From an uncultured Alphaproteobacteria bacterium (GTDB lineage: Bacteria > Pseudomonadota > Alphaproteobacteria > Rickettsiales > UBA1997), in contig CAIRMX010000065.1 of NCBI GenBank assembly GCA_903879805.1, forward strand, positions 1 through 38,427: a stretch of 38,427 nucleotides of DNA. The letters run 5' to 3'. Shown here in pieces: positions 36,166-38,427 of the stretch (position 1 is the stretch's first letter; every line of letters begins with the position of its first letter). The notes below the pieces were generated by a model. It saw nothing but the letters and a program-made list of their open reading frames with translations. It had not been told where the DNA came from and made no database searches. The translations under genes were made by a program, and so were the position numbers.

Positions 36166-38349
36166 TTAAATCAATTTTATCTTGGCAAAAAACTTTCTTA
36201 TTTCTTCGAACACTTCTTCCTTTTCCTTACCGTTGATAATCACGTGATTGGAAAAATCTAACTCGGATAAAAACTTTTCGCTCGAGTGAATTTTTTCGTA
36301 AATAATTTTGCCGCTGATCGGGTTCACCACCGGGTCTTTTGTTCCTTGAATAATCAAAGCATTGGTCACCACCAAAGGCAGGTTTTTTTCGCAAATCGTC
36401 ATTAGCTTTTCTAACTGCTCCACACCTCTCAAATAGTTGCGGCTGTAGTTGATTTGCGGATTTTCCGGCACGTCGTCAACAAATTCAAAACGACCTTTTT
36501 CGATGTGCAATTTTTCCAACATCTCGTTCCAAGCGTTAATTCCGGGAACCATTTTGGTTTTGATGTCGAGCAATTTTAGAGCGGCGTTAATTGAGACAAT
36601 TCCGACTAATTTTTTTGCTGAGTGATTTTTTTTCGCACAAGAAAGCAAACCCAAAAGCCCGCCGGTTGAAAAACCAACAATGACAATTTTTGAGCAAATA
36701 TTTTGCAAAGCCGCGTATCCACGCTGCATGCCGCAATACCAATCTTCCCAAGTAACGTCTTTCAAATTGATTGGCGCGGTGCCGTGGCCCTTCATTCTTG
36801 TGCCGTAAACCTTGAAACCGAAGCCATTTAAAAATTGCGACAAAGCCTCAACTTCTTTAGGCACTGACTTGTAGCCATGCGAAACCAAAACACCAACGCC
36901 GCGCACTTGCGAAGAAACTTTAGCGCGTGAATCAAGAAAAAACGGCGAGCCAACTGATTTATCTTTGGAGAATTTTTCGTCGAAATAAATTTCGTAATCC
37001 GAATTAAAAATTTCCAAATCGCGTTTGTGAATTTCGTGAAAAACTTTTTTACGTAAATCTTCGTCCTTAATTTTAACACTTCTGCGAACAATCGCGCTTG
37101 CGGTGTCAAGCAAAGCAAATTCATTGGCAACCACGTGCAGAGAGTTCTCCAGTCTGATCTCGTGAAAGTCATACTGCTTGGCTAAAAGATCTTTTTTGAT
37201 TCTGATTTTGCTGCCAGAAATTTCTTCGATGACGCCTTGTTTTTTGGCTAATTCGTAAACTCCGTCAAAATCGCGATGCGGTTCATCGAGAAACATTTTC
37301 ATCAAATTTTCTTCGAAGACGCTGTGATTGATGCGGTATTTACCGCAGCTGTGAATCATCACACCAGAAAGATAAATAGCTCTTTTGAGGTGATTAATTT
37401 CAATTTCTTCTTCCTCAAAATATCCTAACGCCGCCGCGAAAATGTGATCCAAATTCACTTGAATATCCGAGTAAATTTTAGCCATGAATTCGTTAGTAAG
37501 GCGCGTTTTGAAGTAGCGCAGAATTAGATTGGCTTTGGTTTCTTCTTTGATGATTGGTAGCTGATTAATCAAACCCTGCGCTGATTTTATGTAGTCTCCC
37601 AAATTTATCGGATCGCCGAAATTGATGTTGATGTCAGCGCCCAAAAGCAAATTGCCTTCAATTTCCAACTCTTCTGCAACTTGCTTAGGAATTCTTTTTA
37701 CCAGCCTTGCTGCTAATTGTTGGATTTTATTTTTACCCGGACGCAGCGGGTAGTAAGTGATGTTGAGCGGCACAATTTGAGTGCTGAGATCTTTAAAATT
37801 ATCCTGGTAAGTAATGCCAAAATTAGTTTCGAAGTCTTTAAGAATTTCCAAATCACCAGCCTCAAAAGCCTCGATGATGTCGGCGCGGTAAATTTGTGAT
37901 TTTAGCGCCAAAACTGCCGACCCTGTGCGCACAGGCCCAACGCGACTTGGTGTGTAATTGATAAAGCCAGAATCTTCTTTGATTTCTTTGCTTTTAAGCA
38001 TGCTGCCTTCTGGATAAATCATCCAATCGTAATCGCCCGTAACGAGATCTTTGATGATGACATTGTCGCGATTTTTATGTTTGGTTGAGATGGTTCCAAC
38101 CGATTCTAAAAAGCGACCAAGTGCTCCGTGGTAAAGCCCAGAATCAGCTAAACATCTGATTTGGCGACCGGTGTATTTGTAAATTAAGTAAGGAACAAAA
38201 AAAGTTTCAGCGCGCGTAAAATGGTTGGCAACAAACATCACCGGCTTTTTCGGCAGTTTTTCCAAGCCGCTTACCGTAAAGTTCGAACCTAAAAGCTTTT
38301 CTAAAATTCGCATAGCGATGGCAGCGTAACGGAAGGTCTTGGAGGACAT
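36166..38349 (-). CDS. fused PlsC-like acyltransferase + alpha/beta hydrolase (monoacylglycerol lipase/carboxylesterase-like)
   Basis: 727 aa; N-terminal VMFVANHFTRAETFFVPYL and YPEGSMLKSKE; C-terminal VLVSHGYKSVPKEVEALSQFLNGFGFKVYGTRMKGHG, GFSTGGLLGLLS nucleophile elbow, IIQGTKDPVVNP, SNHVIINGKEKEEVFEEIRKFF. Confidence 0.88.
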   Translation of the reverse strand: MSSKTFRYAAIAMRILEKLLGSNFTVSGLEKLPKKPVMFVANHFTRAETFFVPYLIYKYTGRQIRCLADSGLYHGALGRFLESVGTISTKHKNRDNVIIKDLVTGDYDWMIYPEGSMLKSKEIKEDSGFINYTPSRVGPVRTGSAVLALKSQIYRADIIEAFEAGDLEILKDFETNFGITYQDNFKDLSTQIVPLNITYYPLRPGKNKIQQLAARLVKRIPKQVAEELEIEGNLLLGADININFGDPINLGDYIKSAQGLINQLPIIKEETKANLILRYFKTRLTNEFMAKIYSDIQVNLDHIFAAALGYFEEEEIEINHLKRAIYLSGVMIHSCGKYRINHSVFEENLMKMFLDEPHRDFDGVYELAKKQGVIEEISGSKIRIKKDLLAKQYDFHEIRLENSLHVVANEFALLDTASAIVRRSVKIKDEDLRKKVFHEIHKRDLEIFNSDYEIYFDEKFSKDKSVGSPFFLDSRAKVSSQVRGVGVLVSHGYKSVPKEVEALSQFLNGFGFKVYGTRMKGHGTAPINLKDVTWEDWYCGMQRGYAALQNICSKIVIVGFSTGGLLGLLSCAKKNHSAKKLVGIVSINAALKLLDIKTKMVPGINAWNEMLEKLHIEKGRFEFVDDVPENPQINYSRNYLRGVEQLEKLMTICEKNLPLVVTNALIIQGTKDPVVNPISGKIIYEKIHSSEKFLSELDFSNHVIINGKEKEEVFEEIRKFFAKIKLI

Positions 38350-38427
38350 TTGATGGGTTGGAAATTTAAGAATTTATTTGGAACTGAGTTTGTGAATAAC
38401 CACCCCCAACCCCTCCTTGAAAAGGAG

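Noticed and set aside
1-38427. CRISPR arrays, rRNA genes, integrases, transposases, restriction or toxin-antitoxin genes
   Set aside because: Looked for and not seen; no regular spaced repeats and no matching ORFs.

Overview
AT-rich bacterial chromosome segment, most likely alphaproteobacterial and possibly Rickettsiales-like (inference from NDUFA12-like, DUF2155, MlaD, PPSR and VirB10-type genes; no phylogeny was possible). Most of the window is housekeeping: topA, infA, pbpC + alpha-2-macroglobulin, rsmD, pheA, pgsA, xseB, purF, soluble lytic transglycosylase, NDUFA12-like, mlaD-like, DUF2155, rpe, murD, purE, tRNA-Ala(UGC), fabD, galU, a response regulator, PPSR, a virB10-like gene and an acyltransferase/alpha-beta-hydrolase fusion. 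The accessory content sits at about 20.2-29.8 kb. It holds a ~2056-aa secreted Cys-rich protein, two small membrane-associated or basic ORFs, a perfect-stem terminator, a long MITE-like inverted repeat, and two tandem paralogous pseudopilin-like proteins. The main candidate for something new is a short C-terminal module, R-C-G-x-x-G-x-W-x(5-6)-P-C, in both pseudopilins that recurs as CCP/sushi-like repeats in the giant Cys-rich protein. This suggests a shared surface or pilus-associated structure. Other notable points: a lytic transglycosylase whose signal peptide is encoded in frame without an ATG/GTG/TTG start, next to an A7 tract and a small upstream ORF; a sigma-54-type response regulator lacking the GAFTGA loop with a degenerate Walker B; and an isolated virB10.
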